63,432 bases of DNA from the NCBI GenBank assembly GCA_964448115.1, contig CAYUVA010000021.1, forward strand, positions 1-63,432, in the 5' to 3' direction. The DNA is from CAYUVA01 sp964448115 [NCBI: uncultured bacterium] (GTDB taxonomy: Bacteria; CAYUVA01). Below the pieces are notes generated by a model. The model saw nothing but the letters and a program-made list of their open reading frames with translations. It did no database searches and was not told the origin of the DNA. Shown here piece after piece: positions 1 through 9,862 of the stretch. The position numbers were made by a program, and so were the translations under genes. How positions within the stretch are numbered: the stretch's first letter is position 1; each line of letters starts with the position of its first letter.

Positions 1-3000
1 CACCCGCAGCCGGTATCGATCACCTGTAACCTGGCTGTGTAAGTGCCGATGCCCTCGCTGGCGTAGTTGTAAGTCGGATTGCGCAACTGGGAGTCGAAAA
101 CGCCATCATTGGTGAAGTCCCAGTTGTAGTCATATACCCCAGTTCCGCCGCTAGCGTTGCCCTGGAAGTGGATATACTGGCCGTAAGGTTGTGGGCTATC
201 GCTGCTGGCAGATGCCACCGGCACCGTAACCATCTCGACCAGAGAGATAGTCGTGTCGGAGCAGGTGGTCTCCTCATCGATTATCTCCATAACAGCCGTA
301 TAGGTGCCCTCGCCATAAGGTGTGTAATCGAAGATAGGATTCTGCTCGGTGCTATCCCAGGTGCCATCATTGGTAAAGTCCCAACGGTAGGTATAAGGAG
401 CCTTGCCTCCCTTGCTTCCAGCAGAGCCATAAAACTGTACCGTATTCCCTAGGCATTGGGGACTATCATTGGTAGCCTGTGCATCCGGAGGATCCTTAAT
501 CTCGATTATCATGGTGGTTGTGCCGCTGCAATTGGTGCCGGTGTCGGTAGCCGTTAATCGGCAGGTATAGATGCCAGTGCTTGTATAGGTATGCTGTGGA
601 TTCTGCAGACTGGAATCGGAGTTTCCATCATCGGTGAAGTCCCATGACCAGGTGTAGCTTCCTGTACCCCCAGTCGCCGAGCCTTGGAAGTAGATCGTAT
701 TGTTCACACAGTTGGGTGCCTGGGCGTTTATATCCGGCTGGGGAAGCTCGATGATATATACATCAACGAATTCCTCCTCGTAGCAGCCGGTCTCCCACTC
801 CGCAGCCCTCAACCTGGTCGTGTAGTTACCAGGTCCATCAACCGCAAAGTTGTAATCCACGCTCTGCTCGAAGGCATCGAAGATATCATCATTGGTGAAG
901 TCCCAGAAATAATCGTACCCGGATGCACCGCCGCTGGCAAGCCCAATATAATTTACATTATCCAGCCAACACTTGGGTGAGTTCTCGAAGATCTCGATGC
1001 TCATCGGGTATCCGATGTCGATATTGAGAGTCTCCTCACCGGAGCAGCCGGTCTCCAGATCGACCACCGTAACATGGGCGATATAATGTCCAACTCCCTC
1101 CTGCAGGTAATCATAGGTCGGGCTTTGCTCCGTAGAGTCAATGGTGCCGTCGCTGGTATAGTCCCAAGCATAGCTATAGTTGCTGTCCCCGCCGATAACC
1201 TCAACATAGAAGGTAACCAGGTTCTCCAGGCACTGCGGCGAGTTGCTGTCCGTGTAGAGCGGAAGCTGGGCTGCAATATATACTGTAAATATTTCTTCAT
1301 CTATACAACCAGTATCAGCATCTCGCACCCGGAAACGAACCTCATACTCACCCTCGCCCATTGGCGTATAGTCAAAGGTTGGATTCTGCTGGGTTGAATC
1401 AATAGAACCATCATTAGTGAAATCCCACATGTACTGGTAGTTGCCTCCCGGCGGATCTGCCGAGCCATAGAACTGTACCGGTATCCCTAGGCAGACCGGG
1501 CTGTTGCTGCTCGGATTCGCCTCCGGCTGCTCGTAGATAACGACAGCCGTTGAGGTCTCGGTGGATTTACAGCCGGTATCTACATCCAATACCTCCATAG
1601 TAGCATAATAGGTGCCCGGTCCCTCCAGAAAGTAGTCGTAAGATGGATCTTTCTCGAAGACATCCCAGTTGCCGTCGCTGGTAAAGTCCCACCTGTACTC
1701 GAAGTTTCCGCTACCCCCCTGCACGACGCCGACGAAGTTCACTGTGCTCCCGTAACAGACCGGGGCATTGTGGAATATAGAGGTAGGCAGCGAGGAGACG
1801 ACTCTGACCGCAGTGGTAGCATCGGCAAAGCAGCCGTTGACCGCATCGGTAACCCTTAACCGCGCAGTATAGGAGCCAATGCCATAGCCCGCATAATCGT
1901 AGGTAGTGTTCTTGTCAAAGGCATCAAAAGTGCCATCATCGGTGAAGTCCCAAGCCCAATTATAGCTCCCTGAGCCACCGGTGGCATTGCCGTAAAACTT
2001 GATATCGCCGCCAGCGCACTGCGGGGAGTTGTTGCGAGCAGACGGGAAGGGCGTCTCTCTGATGGTTACCTCAAATGTATGCTCATCCCAGCAGTTACTG
2101 TTGCGATCAGCCACTCGCAATCTCACGGTATAGGTTCCCGGTCCCTCGGCAGAATAGTCGTAAGTGGGATCCTTCTGGGTGGAGTCAAATGTGCCGTCAT
2201 TGGTGAAGTCCCAATAATACAGATAAGAGCCGGTTCCGCCAGATCCCTCGCCATGGAATTGAACATCATCCCCGGAGCAATTGGGATCTGAAGCCCAGCC
2301 AAAGGCATTAGGTGCTGGCAAGACCTCTATGTTTAAGGTATCCTCGCCAACGCAACTCGAGGTCGGAGACCATACAAAGAGCTTTGCCACATAAGAGCCG
2401 GGTCCCTCGGCTGCATAATCATAAACCGGGTTTTGCTCGAAGCTGTCCCAGATGCCATCATTGGTGAAGTCCCACTGGTAGTTGTAGTTCCCGCTGCCAC
2501 CGCCGGTAACCAAGCCAAAGAAGGTTACATTATTCCCGAAGCAGACCGGTGAGTTGGATAACGCCACTGCCGGCAGGTTCAAAACAATATTAACCTGGAT
2601 AACCACCTGGTCGGTACAGCCGGTAACATTATCGGTTACATGCAGCCGAGCATCATAAATACCAATGCCCTCAACCAGATAATCATACACCGGGTTTTGC
2701 TGAGTGCTGTCCCAGATGCCATCATCGGTGAAGTCCCATAAAAATGAGTAATCACCGCTCCCTTGCGAGGCGGTACCGCTGAAATAGACTAGATCGCCAT
2801 AACAGACCGGGCTATTGCTACCAGCGAGTGCGACCACAGTATCCTCGAGGATATGGACGGTGGTGTTATGGTCCCTATAGCAGCCAGTACTCAGGTCGGT
2901 AACCCGTAAAGTTGCATTGTAGTATCCATAAGTGGGATACTCGTATTGAGGATTCTGCTCGTAGGTGTCAAAGGTTCCATCTGTCGTATAGTCCCACTTA

Positions 3001-6000
3001 TACTCATAAACACCGCTGCCACCGAACGCATTACCAGTGAATTGAACCGTCTCTCCATCGCACTTGGGAGAGTCATTGGATGCCTCTGCATAAACGGTAT
3101 TGACCACGACCTCTGCGGTGATCTCATCGTAGCAGACCAGGATATCCTTTCCTTGGAGCTTTTCTCCACCCACCTGTCGATCTACCACACGGACGCGCAT
3201 GGTATAAGTGCCCACGCCCTCAGCATCGTATCCATAGCAGGGAGATGGATCATCGATCACATCCCAAGCGCCGTCATTGGTCCAATCCCAGAGGAACTTG
3301 AAGTCGCCGCTGCCACCGCTGACCGACGGAATAAAGCAAGCCTCTTCGTAAGGCAAGCAGATCGGATTGTTATAATTCAAACTAAGTATCGGCTGTTCAA
3401 ACACTTGTATGGTTAGATTGCGATCCACAACGCACCCGGAGACCAGGTCGGTAACCGTAATAACTGCATTATACGTACCCGGACCCTCCTGGTGATATCC
3501 ATAATCAGTGGTTTGCAGGTAACTATCAACGATGCCATCATCGGTGAAGTCCCACTCGAACTGGAAGTAGCCGGTGCCTCCGCTCACCTGTGCAGAGAAG
3601 GTCATGTTAAGATCCGGGTCGTAGCACATGGGCGCATTGCTAGAGGCGCTAAGCTCGAATCCCTCATATACATTAACCGAGATATACTCCAAAGACTCGC
3701 AAGCCGTATCCTGATCCAACACGCTCAACACGCAGACATAAGCGCCCGGTCCCTCATCCGCATAGTCGTACTGAACGGTTTGACCGGTCGCATCGTAAGT
3801 GCCGTCATTGGTGAAATCCCAGCGGAATGTATAGGTTCCCGAGCCTCCAGAAGCTGACGCGGTAAAGGTGATCGGATTGCCATAGCATCCATCAAGATCC
3901 TCCTTGCCGCCAAGCAGCTTTCTGAGATCGATGATCGGGGACTCGATGATGTTGACATAGACCTGCGTCTCAGCAGAACATTGCCAATCATTATCAAGGA
4001 CGCGAAGGGTTACCAGGTATGTACCGGGTCCCTCGACCTCATAGTTATAAGTAGGATTCTGCAAGGTGGAATCTACCACCTCATCGCTCTGGAAGTCCCA
4101 TTCATAGCTGTAATTGCCAGAGCCAGCAGTTACGATAGCCTGGAATTGAACCGGATCCGGATAACAAACATTGTTATCCGCATGAGCCTCAATGTTCAGC
4201 TCTGGATTTACGATCACCTGGTCGGTGTATGTATCGCTGCAAACGATAAGGTCATAGTCTATTGATACGGTAAGGCTTACCGTGTAGGTACCTACACCCT
4301 CGCTCTGATAGTCATAAGAGGGATCCACCTCATTGGAATCGATTGTTCCATCGCCATCGAAGTCCCACTCGTACAGCCATGTTCCCTCTCCGCCGGTAAC
4401 GGTTGAATTGAAGTCAACCGTCTGCCCCAGGCAGATCGGTCCATTATGAGTGAAACGAACCACTGGCGACTCGAAGACCATGATTGTATGATAGATGTCA
4501 TCATAGCAGTATGGACTGGTGCCCAGGTCTGTGATCCTGAGCCTTACCGTATATGTGCCCGCACCGACATCCATAAAGTCATAGGCTGGATCCTCTTGGT
4601 TGGAATCCCAGGCTCCATCATTGGTGAAGTCCCAAAGATACTGGTATGGACCCGTGCCCTCCTGGGTAAGGTAAGAATCGAACTGCACAACCTGTCCAAG
4701 ACATATTATGGCGGTATAGTTGAAATCCCCCTCCACCTTTGGCTGGATGACTACGGTAAGATTTTGATCCACCGCACACAAGGAGACGACATCCTCAACC
4801 CTGACTTGGGCGGTGTATGTGCCCGGTCCCTCTGCGAGGTAGCCGTATTCGGGATCTTCTATGAAAGCATCCCAAACGCCATCGTTGGTGAAGTCCCAGA
4901 ACCAGTTATAACTTCCCGTTCCTTCTGAGGCTTCGGCATCGAAGTGAACCACATGACCATAGCACTTTGGCGAGTCGCTGGTGGCGGTCAACAATGGCGC
5001 CGGATCGATGGTTATTACATGTGTATCCTCGGAGATGCAGTGATTATTGTTATCCTCCACCTGGAGAAGGATGGTGTATGCCCCGTAGTTCTGATAGGTA
5101 TGCAGCGGATTCGCCTCGAAGGAGTCCCAGGTCGGTGTCATACCATCATACTCAAAGTCCCATCGATAGGTGAAGTCGCCGGTACCATGCTGGACATCGC
5201 TTTGCAGTTGCAGCTCATCGCGCTGGCACCAGTTGTCAGGGGCGATGATGGAAGCAACCGGAGCATCATAGATCTCCACTTGGGCGGTGAAGTCCACCTC
5301 ACAATGCGTCTCGTTTTGCTTGCCAGCCGGTTTGCCGGCAACATCGCCATCTAGCTTCTTCCCTATGTCGGAGTGATCGATCACCCGCAGCAGAACTGTA
5401 TATACACCAGGTCCCTCTGGTAGATAATCATAACTGGGATTTTCATCGTATGAGTCCCAGGTTGGAGTAGATCCATTGTAGTTGAAGTCCCAGTAGTAAT
5501 CGTAGTTCTCGAAGCCACCGTTCACATCGCTTACGAAGTTGACCGTCTCGCCGTAGCACTTGGGAGCATCGTGAGTGAAGGAAACCGTGGGGATAGGATT
5601 AACATAGACGATGATAATGTTCTGATCGAAGCAGTAGTCATCGGCTTTACCGCCACCTAGCTTCTCACCGGTGCGGTTTTCCACCCTGAAGAGCACCTGG
5701 TAAACGCCTGGTCCCTCGACCGTATAGGCATAAGAGGGATCTTTAATGAAAGAGTCCCATTCGGGAGTCCCGCCCTGATAGTCGAAATCCCAGTAATAAT
5801 TATAGCCGGGTATCCAAGGATCAACATTGCCCTGGAACTGCACCGTCTCCAGCGAATAGCAGATAGGTGAGTTGCTGCTCGGAGAGACGACCGGTTGCGT
5901 CATCACTTTGACCACCAGAATATCGGTGTCTGTCTCCATCGTATCCAGGTCGGTTACTTGTCCCCAGCAGTGATAGATGCCCGCTCCCTCCGTGGCATAG

Positions 6001-6230
6001 TCGTAAGCCGGAGCATCACCTGTATAATCAATGGTGCCATCATTAGTATAGTCCCACTCGAATTGAAGGTTCTCCCCTCCGCCGGTTACATGCGGGATAA
6101 AGTGGAAGATGGTTCCGAAGCAGCCCGGATTCTCCTCGCTTGTTATATCCAAGGTTATCGCATAAGCATGCGAGAGACCTGCCAAAAGTAGGCATAAAAA
6201 GAGATAGAGATGTCTATTTGCTGGTTTCAT
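1..6230 (-). CDS. Giant exported PKD-repeat protein (C terminus beyond left edge)
   Basis: The frame is open from ATG 6230-6228 to the window edge, 2,076 codons; the C terminus is not seen. An AGGGGG ribosome-binding site lies 9 nt upstream. A signal peptide (MKPANRHLY, then a Leu-rich core, cleavage likely after SHAYA) is followed by about 23 PKD-type domains of 85-110 residues. Each has a WDFTNDG-like motif; the codons lie near 6043, 5785, 5482, 5157, 4892, 4627, 4362, 4096, 3815, 3546, 3285, 2988, 2730, 2467, 2205, 1946, 1686, 1418, 1158, 900, 642, 375 and 117. Most units have two cysteines, one in the last strand (TGC) and one at the start of the next unit (SPxCxG). Four places carry Lys/Gly-rich loops. 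PKD domains are Ig-like beta-sandwiches used as spacers or binding modules in surface proteins. A secreted stalk or adhesin is the likely role; no catalytic or anchoring domain is visible here. Confidence 0.93.
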   Translation of the reverse strand, partial: MKPANRHLYLFLCLLLAGLSHAYAITLDITSEENPGCFGTIFHFIPHVTGGGENLQFEWDYTNDGTIDYTGDAPAYDYATEGAGIYHCWGQVTDLDTMETDTDILVVKVMTQPVVSPSSNSPICYSLETVQFQGNVDPWIPGYNYYWDFDYQGGTPEWDSFIKDPSYAYTVEGPGVYQVLFRVENRTGEKLGGGKADDYCFDQNIIIVYVNPIPTVSFTHDAPKCYGETVNFVSDVNGGFENYDYYWDFNYNGSTPTWDSYDENPSYDYLPEGPGVYTVLLRVIDHSDIGKKLDGDVAGKPAGKQNETHCEVDFTAQVEIYDAPVASIIAPDNWCQRDELQLQSDVQHGTGDFTYRWDFEYDGMTPTWDSFEANPLHTYQNYGAYTILLQVEDNNNHCISEDTHVITIDPAPLLTATSDSPKCYGHVVHFDAEASEGTGSYNWFWDFTNDGVWDAFIEDPEYGYLAEGPGTYTAQVRVEDVVSLCAVDQNLTVVIQPKVEGDFNYTAIICLGQVVQFDSYLTQEGTGPYQYLWDFTNDGAWDSNQEDPAYDFMDVGAGTYTVRLRITDLGTSPYCYDDIYHTIMVFESPVVRFTHNGPICLGQTVDFNSTVTGGEGTWLYEWDFDGDGTIDSNEVDPSYDYQSEGVGTYTVSLTVSIDYDLIVCSDTYTDQVIVNPELNIEAHADNNVCYPDPVQFQAIVTAGSGNYSYEWDFQSDEVVDSTLQNPTYNYEVEGPGTYLVTLRVLDNDWQCSAETQVYVNIIESPIIDLRKLLGGKEDLDGCYGNPITFTASASGGSGTYTFRWDFTNDGTYDATGQTVQYDYADEGPGAYVCVLSVLDQDTACESLEYISVNVYEGFELSASSNAPMCYDPDLNMTFSAQVSGGTGYFQFEWDFTDDGIVDSYLQTTDYGYHQEGPGTYNAVITVTDLVSGCVVDRNLTIQVFEQPILSLNYNNPICLPYEEACFIPSVSGGSGDFKFLWDWTNDGAWDVIDDPSPCYGYDAEGVGTYTMRVRVVDRQVGGEKLQGKDILVCYDEITAEVVVNTVYAEASNDSPKCDGETVQFTGNAFGGSGVYEYKWDYTTDGTFDTYEQNPQYEYPTYGYYNATLRVTDLSTGCYRDHNTTVHILEDTVVALAGSNSPVCYGDLVYFSGTASQGSGDYSFLWDFTDDGIWDSTQQNPVYDYLVEGIGIYDARLHVTDNVTGCTDQVVIQVNIVLNLPAVALSNSPVCFGNNVTFFGLVTGGGSGNYNYQWDFTNDGIWDSFEQNPVYDYAAEGPGSYVAKLFVWSPTSSCVGEDTLNIEVLPAPNAFGWASDPNCSGDDVQFHGEGSGGTGSYLYYWDFTNDGTFDSTQKDPTYDYSAEGPGTYTVRLRVADRNSNCWDEHTFEVTIRETPFPSARNNSPQCAGGDIKFYGNATGGSGSYNWAWDFTDDGTFDAFDKNTTYDYAGYGIGSYTARLRVTDAVNGCFADATTAVRVVSSLPTSIFHNAPVCYGSTVNFVGVVQGGSGNFEYRWDFTSDGNWDVFEKDPSYDYFLEGPGTYYATMEVLDVDTGCKSTETSTAVVIYEQPEANPSSNSPVCLGIPVQFYGSADPPGGNYQYMWDFTNDGSIDSTQQNPTFDYTPMGEGEYEVRFRVRDADTGCIDEEIFTVYIAAQLPLYTDSNSPQCLENLVTFYVEVIGGDSNYSYAWDYTSDGTIDSTEQSPTYDYLQEGVGHYIAHVTVVDLETGCSGEETLNIDIGYPMSIEIFENSPKCWLDNVNYIGLASGGASGYDYFWDFTNDDIFDAFEQSVDYNFAVDGPGNYTTRLRAAEWETGCYEEEFVDVYIIELPQPDINAQAPNCVNNTIYFQGSATGGTGSYTWSWDFTDDGNSDSSLQNPQHTYTSTGIYTCRLTATDTGTNCSGTTTMIIEIKDPPDAQATNDSPQCLGNTVQFYGSAGSKGGKAPYTYRWDFTNDGTWDSTEQNPIFDYTPYGEGTYTAVMEIIDEETTCSDTTISLVEMVTVPVASASSDSPQPYGQYIHFQGNASGGTGVYDYNWDFTNDGVFDSQLRNPTYNYASEGIGTYTARLQVIDTGCG

Positions 6231-6326
6231 TTTCGTAAACCCCCTGCGGTTTTTTTCAATTTCGCCTTTGTTCCTTTACATTTAACTTATGATAGCCTGA
6301 ACCTCCCCTTGGTTAAGTCTAATTAT

Positions 6327-6355
6327 AATATACATCCAATTTGGAATTTTCGCAA
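6327..6355 (-). promoter_or_regulatory. Sigma-70-like promoter of the PKD giant
   Basis: On the minus strand, TTGCGA (6350-6355) is followed after exactly 17 nt by TATATT (6327-6332). Transcription would start near 6320, leaving a leader of about 90 nt before the ATG at 6230. A second TATAAT-like string lies just downstream, at a poor distance from any -35 box. Confidence 0.5.
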
Positions 6356-6608
6356 GTGAAAAAGCGACTTTTTTATCAAAAACTTAAAAGATCTCTTCAT
6401 AACCAGAGACTCTCACCTTCTATTTTGCCGATTTATTTTCCAATTGAAGGGCTAAAATGACCCTCTAAAGTATAGAAAATCCCCCTAAAACGAACATCTG
6501 AACCCAATTACATTGAAAGTAGGCTTTCAAATGTAAAGGTGAGACAAGGTCTAATGATGATTCCCGCATACCCCTCCCTGTCAGAGTCTGTCTCAAACCC
6601 CACACCGG

Positions 6609-6756
6609 GTCATCCCGAGTGCAGTCCCGATTTTTGAAAAAATAGGAACCAAGTCGAGGGATCTCCCCCCCCTATATTCCTCCAAACCTTGGGGGGAGAA
6701 GAGGTGGGGAGAGATCCCTCGAATTCGCTCCGATATGTCGCTCCGCCCAGGATGAC
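6609..6756. repeat. MITE-like hairpin repeat element
   Basis: The ends are inverted copies, GTCATCC at 6609-6615 and GGATGAC at 6750-6756. Inside them, GAGGGATCTCCC (from 6657) pairs with GAGATCCCTC (6711-6720), giving a long imperfect hairpin. It has no coding capacity. The layout resembles non-autonomous palindromic repeats seen in many environmental genomes; assignment to a particular family is not possible from the sequence. Confidence 0.6.
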
Positions 6757-6978
6757 AGGGAGTATTGGTCGCGGCTTCGTTGCTTTAATCTTTAGTCTTT
6801 GGACTTTAGTGGCTTTGTGGTGAAAAGTTTTCCTTGCACCTCGCAACTTTTTCTCTTGGCGTTCTTTGCGTTTGGTATCGTGATTTGGATCAGTTGCTGG
6901 TAACTATCTAAGCAAGCCTGGTGGGTTGAATGGGATTGCTCCAGGAACTGGTTCACATAAGAACCAGTTAAATGCCTA

Positions 6979-7105
6979 CCGAGCCACTTTCAACTGTTGC
7001 GACGCCGCAACAGTTATCAACTTGGCGGTTAGGACATTCTGATCCCAAGCCGTGAGCGTGAGCGAGCGGTCATTTCTTAACCACTCCCTAACCGTCGTGG
7101 CTCGG
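6979..7105. repeat. Nested inverted repeats, possible structured RNA or repeat relic
   Basis: Three perfect stems nest without conflict: CCGAGCCAC (6979-6987) with GTGGCTCGG (7097-7105); CGGTTAGG (7026-7033) with CCTAACCG (7087-7094); and a side hairpin AACTGTTGCG (6992-7001) with CGCAACAGTT (7006-7015). Together they draw a three-way junction. The segment 7052-7074 recurs exactly, inverted, at 27396-27418, which favours a dispersed repeat over a gene-specific RNA. Confidence 0.5.
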
Positions 7106-7386
7106 ATAATGTATCGCCACTTCGGGGCAAGGACTGGATTCTCGTTCACCCGTGTTTGTATAAGGCAAGCTAATAATATTCGTGTAACATTCGTGAGAGT
7201 GGCTCTAGGAATTTAGAACCACCACGACATCTCGACATTGTCGGGAACACGAAGAAATAACACTATTTCTTTGCGACCTTGCGCTTTTGCTACTTAGCGT
7301 GAATATAGAAATTGAATGTGTGTTGATTTTTATTTAAAGTTAAGTTAATGTAGATTACGAACAACTTTATTCCAAAGGAGGAAAAG

Positions 7387-9774
7387 GTGAAAAAGTACAG
7401 TTTTTTTTATTATATGTTAGGGCTGTTGTTCCTGATTAGCATCTGCTGGGGCGCGACCTGGGAGTGGCGTAATCCATACCCGACAGCCAATAATTTCTAC
7501 GCCACCTTTACTATGGGGTCTGATGATGTATATGTTGTCGGCAGTGCGGGGAGCTTTTATCGATACAACAACGATGAATGGAGCAAGATCCCGACTGGCA
7601 TCCAGTTCGATCTGCGCGGAATAACCACCATCGATGGACAATTAACCCTCTATGGCGATAACGGCACTATCATGAAGTATGATGGCTCTAGCTGGACTGA
7701 CTATTCGGTGCCGTTTGAGCGTCGAGTCGATGATATGGTCGCCTTCGGCACCGAGGATATCTATGCCATAGAAGGTGGAACTAACAAGTTGTGGCATCGC
7801 ACCGGGGGAGTCTGGACATCTTACGAATATGGTTCGCTTGAGTTAACTACTATCACCGGATCTAATCCGGGCGAGATCTTCATTGCAGGACATGCTGGCA
7901 AGGTGGGAAGGCTTTTGGGGATGGCATATAGTGCACTCGATGTTGTATATGATGAGCCTGAGAAGGTTAACTTCAAGCAATTTTTGCAGATTAACGAGGA
8001 TTTGATTTTCCTGTTCGGTCCCAAGAGCGACGAGGATATAACATTAGTCTTTATATACAATATAGACTTCGAGTACTGGTATCTACACAGCACCATTCCA
8101 ACCCAGGGCTTTCGAGCTGCAGCCTCGGCGGGGACCGGCATGGTCATTGCCATCACCGATGATGGCATCTATCGGTTGAATACAGATATCTGGGTGTTAG
8201 AGGATATCCCGGTGCAGGATATGTATAACGCAGCGGTTTACTCCCCGACCAATTATTGGGTTTGTGGCGACAGGGGGCAACTGCTTAATGTTCGTGAGGG
8301 CTTTGCATTATGGAAATCTACTAATCTCACCCCTACAGGCGCCCTATACAAGCTGCACGGAACCGACTTCAACAATATCTGGTCGGTAGGGAGTGGAGAT
8401 AACATACTGCGCGGTTTATCAGGCTTATGGACAAAGATGTACACCGAGATACCATCGGTTTATCATGGGGTTCACTCCACCTCGGAGAGCAATACCTGGA
8501 TAGTCGGCGAGGGTGGCGCTGCATATCGTTTTAATGGAATGACCATGGTATATACACCTTATGAGGAGACGGTCAGGGATCTACTGATAGATGAGACTGG
8601 CATAACTCGAGCCGTGGAGCCGGTGCTTAAATCGGTATCATCGGTCTCTTCAAATGATACTTATGCGATCACCAGCGATAAGGTGCTAAAATTCGATGGT
8701 GTTGAATGGACAATCTTCTACCAGCCTTCCAGCCAAGTCAACTTCAGCGGCATCCACGCCTTCAATACAACCAACATCTGGGTTTGGGGCGATTATACAG
8801 GAGATCAAAAGAGCCTCCTGCGCTATAACGGAACTACCTGGGAGGATATCGTTGTGCCTTATGCCAAGGATAAGGCGAGGGATCTATTAGATATGACTCC
8901 ACTGACAGTAAATGACCTTCTTTTCTTAACCAAGCAGAACGATATCCTGAGGTACTCGACCAGTGGCTGGACTAGGCTGCCCATGCCTATAATCTCAAAA
9001 AGCCCTGCCAAGGATCTCCTCATCGATGAGACCGCGGTCATTCGTCATGGCAACCTTCATGGCATAACCGCGGTTGATGAATCGAATATTTGGGCTGTTG
9101 GAGACTATGGTAATGTTTACTACTTTGATGGCGAGTCCTGGGCATCGGTTAATCTGGAGATAAATCTTCCTCTCTATGATGTTTTCGCTGCCTCCTATTC
9201 TGATGTTTGGGTTGCCGGTAGTAATGGAGCGCTCTTATATTCTAGCGATGCGGCGGTTATTCCTACTCCGACTCCGACACCCTCCATGACTCCAACTATT
9301 TCTCCGACACCAACTAACACATCGCCAACTACTGACACCCCGACACCAACCAGGACGCCGACCAGGACACGCACACCGACCAGGACTCCCTCAAGAACCC
9401 CCACCAATACACCAACACCTACTCCCAATGAGAAACCTGAGATAATGCTTGCCGGTTACATGGGTCCTTCCACTAACTATACCTCTGCCGGGGGAGGAGA
9501 TATTTACCTATTGGCTTATGCGATGGATGATTATGGGTTCGAGAGCATCGATAATATCGAGATGTATCTCAGCCAGGGCACCGTGCCTCTGGGAGTATAT
9601 CTTTATGATGATGGCAACCATAATGACTTTGGAGCACACGATGGCTTGTTCGCCTTCTATGCTTCAGGTGTTGCGCCCGGTGCACCGGTTGGCATGTATC
9701 TAATAGAGCTTATCGCTACTGATTCGGGGGGGCTTAAATCACTGATCTGGCCATACCTAGATGTAACACAATAA
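7387..9774 (+). CDS. Secreted beta-propeller protein with Thr-Pro linker and C-terminal IMLAGY domain
   Basis: The 795-residue protein starts at a GTG with AAAGGAGG six bases upstream. It has a signal peptide (MKKYSFFYYML, cut near SICWG). Residues 25-620 consist of repeating blades of about 45 residues with the pattern 'I.avG..G.iyryng..W', typical of secreted beta-propellers. A Thr-Pro-rich linker spans about 625-680. The last 110 residues form a domain beginning PEIMLAGY and ending WPYLDV that recurs in the 33.8-38.2 kb protein. Three short segments reading (R/K)DLLIDET or a variant interrupt the blades at residues 396, 497 and 541. The function is unknown; an extracellular binding or structural role is likely. 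No anchor motif is evident unless the C-terminal domain serves as one. Confidence 0.9.
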   Translation: MKKYSFFYYMLGLLFLISICWGATWEWRNPYPTANNFYATFTMGSDDVYVVGSAGSFYRYNNDEWSKIPTGIQFDLRGITTIDGQLTLYGDNGTIMKYDGSSWTDYSVPFERRVDDMVAFGTEDIYAIEGGTNKLWHRTGGVWTSYEYGSLELTTITGSNPGEIFIAGHAGKVGRLLGMAYSALDVVYDEPEKVNFKQFLQINEDLIFLFGPKSDEDITLVFIYNIDFEYWYLHSTIPTQGFRAAASAGTGMVIAITDDGIYRLNTDIWVLEDIPVQDMYNAAVYSPTNYWVCGDRGQLLNVREGFALWKSTNLTPTGALYKLHGTDFNNIWSVGSGDNILRGLSGLWTKMYTEIPSVYHGVHSTSESNTWIVGEGGAAYRFNGMTMVYTPYEETVRDLLIDETGITRAVEPVLKSVSSVSSNDTYAITSDKVLKFDGVEWTIFYQPSSQVNFSGIHAFNTTNIWVWGDYTGDQKSLLRYNGTTWEDIVVPYAKDKARDLLDMTPLTVNDLLFLTKQNDILRYSTSGWTRLPMPIISKSPAKDLLIDETAVIRHGNLHGITAVDESNIWAVGDYGNVYYFDGESWASVNLEINLPLYDVFAASYSDVWVAGSNGALLYSSDAAVIPTPTPTPSMTPTISPTPTNTSPTTDTPTPTRTPTRTRTPTRTPSRTPTNTPTPTPNEKPEIMLAGYMGPSTNYTSAGGGDIYLLAYAMDDYGFESIDNIEMYLSQGTVPLGVYLYDDGNHNDFGAHDGLFAFYASGVAPGAPVGMYLIELIATDSGGLKSLIWPYLDVTQ

Positions 9775-9862
9775 TAATCACCCGAGCGCCTTAACGACAA
9801 AGACAAGCCAAACATCAATATAGTGATGGCTGTATGCAGTGCCTGCCTGGTGAAGTTATAAT

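Larger units (their letters stand above)
6231..7386. other. Repeat-rich intergenic region
   Basis: This 1.16 kb spacer lies between divergent genes for two exported proteins. It holds the promoter of the PKD gene (6327-6355), a hairpin repeat element (6609-6756), a perfect hairpin (AACTGGTTC at 6946-6954 with GAACCAGTT at 6961-6969) and a nested inverted-repeat structure (6979-7105). The rightward gene has a clear AAAGGAGG site at 7374-7381. No credible protein gene is seen; the short leftward frame at 6610-6846 is only the repeat element read through. Confidence 0.7.

Noticed and set aside
1-6230. Regular 260-300 bp periodicity as a CRISPR or satellite array
   Set aside because: The period corresponds to PKD protein domains in one continuous open frame; the DNA units are divergent and far too long for CRISPR repeats.
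6610-6846. 78-residue leftward ORF
   Set aside because: It is the hairpin repeat element read through; its composition is that of the repeat, not of a protein.
9195-9428. Leftward frame of Val-Gly repeats
   Set aside because: It is the antisense of the Thr-Pro linker in the propeller gene. The similar frames at 35178-35525, 36198-36470 and 37272-37496 have the same cause.
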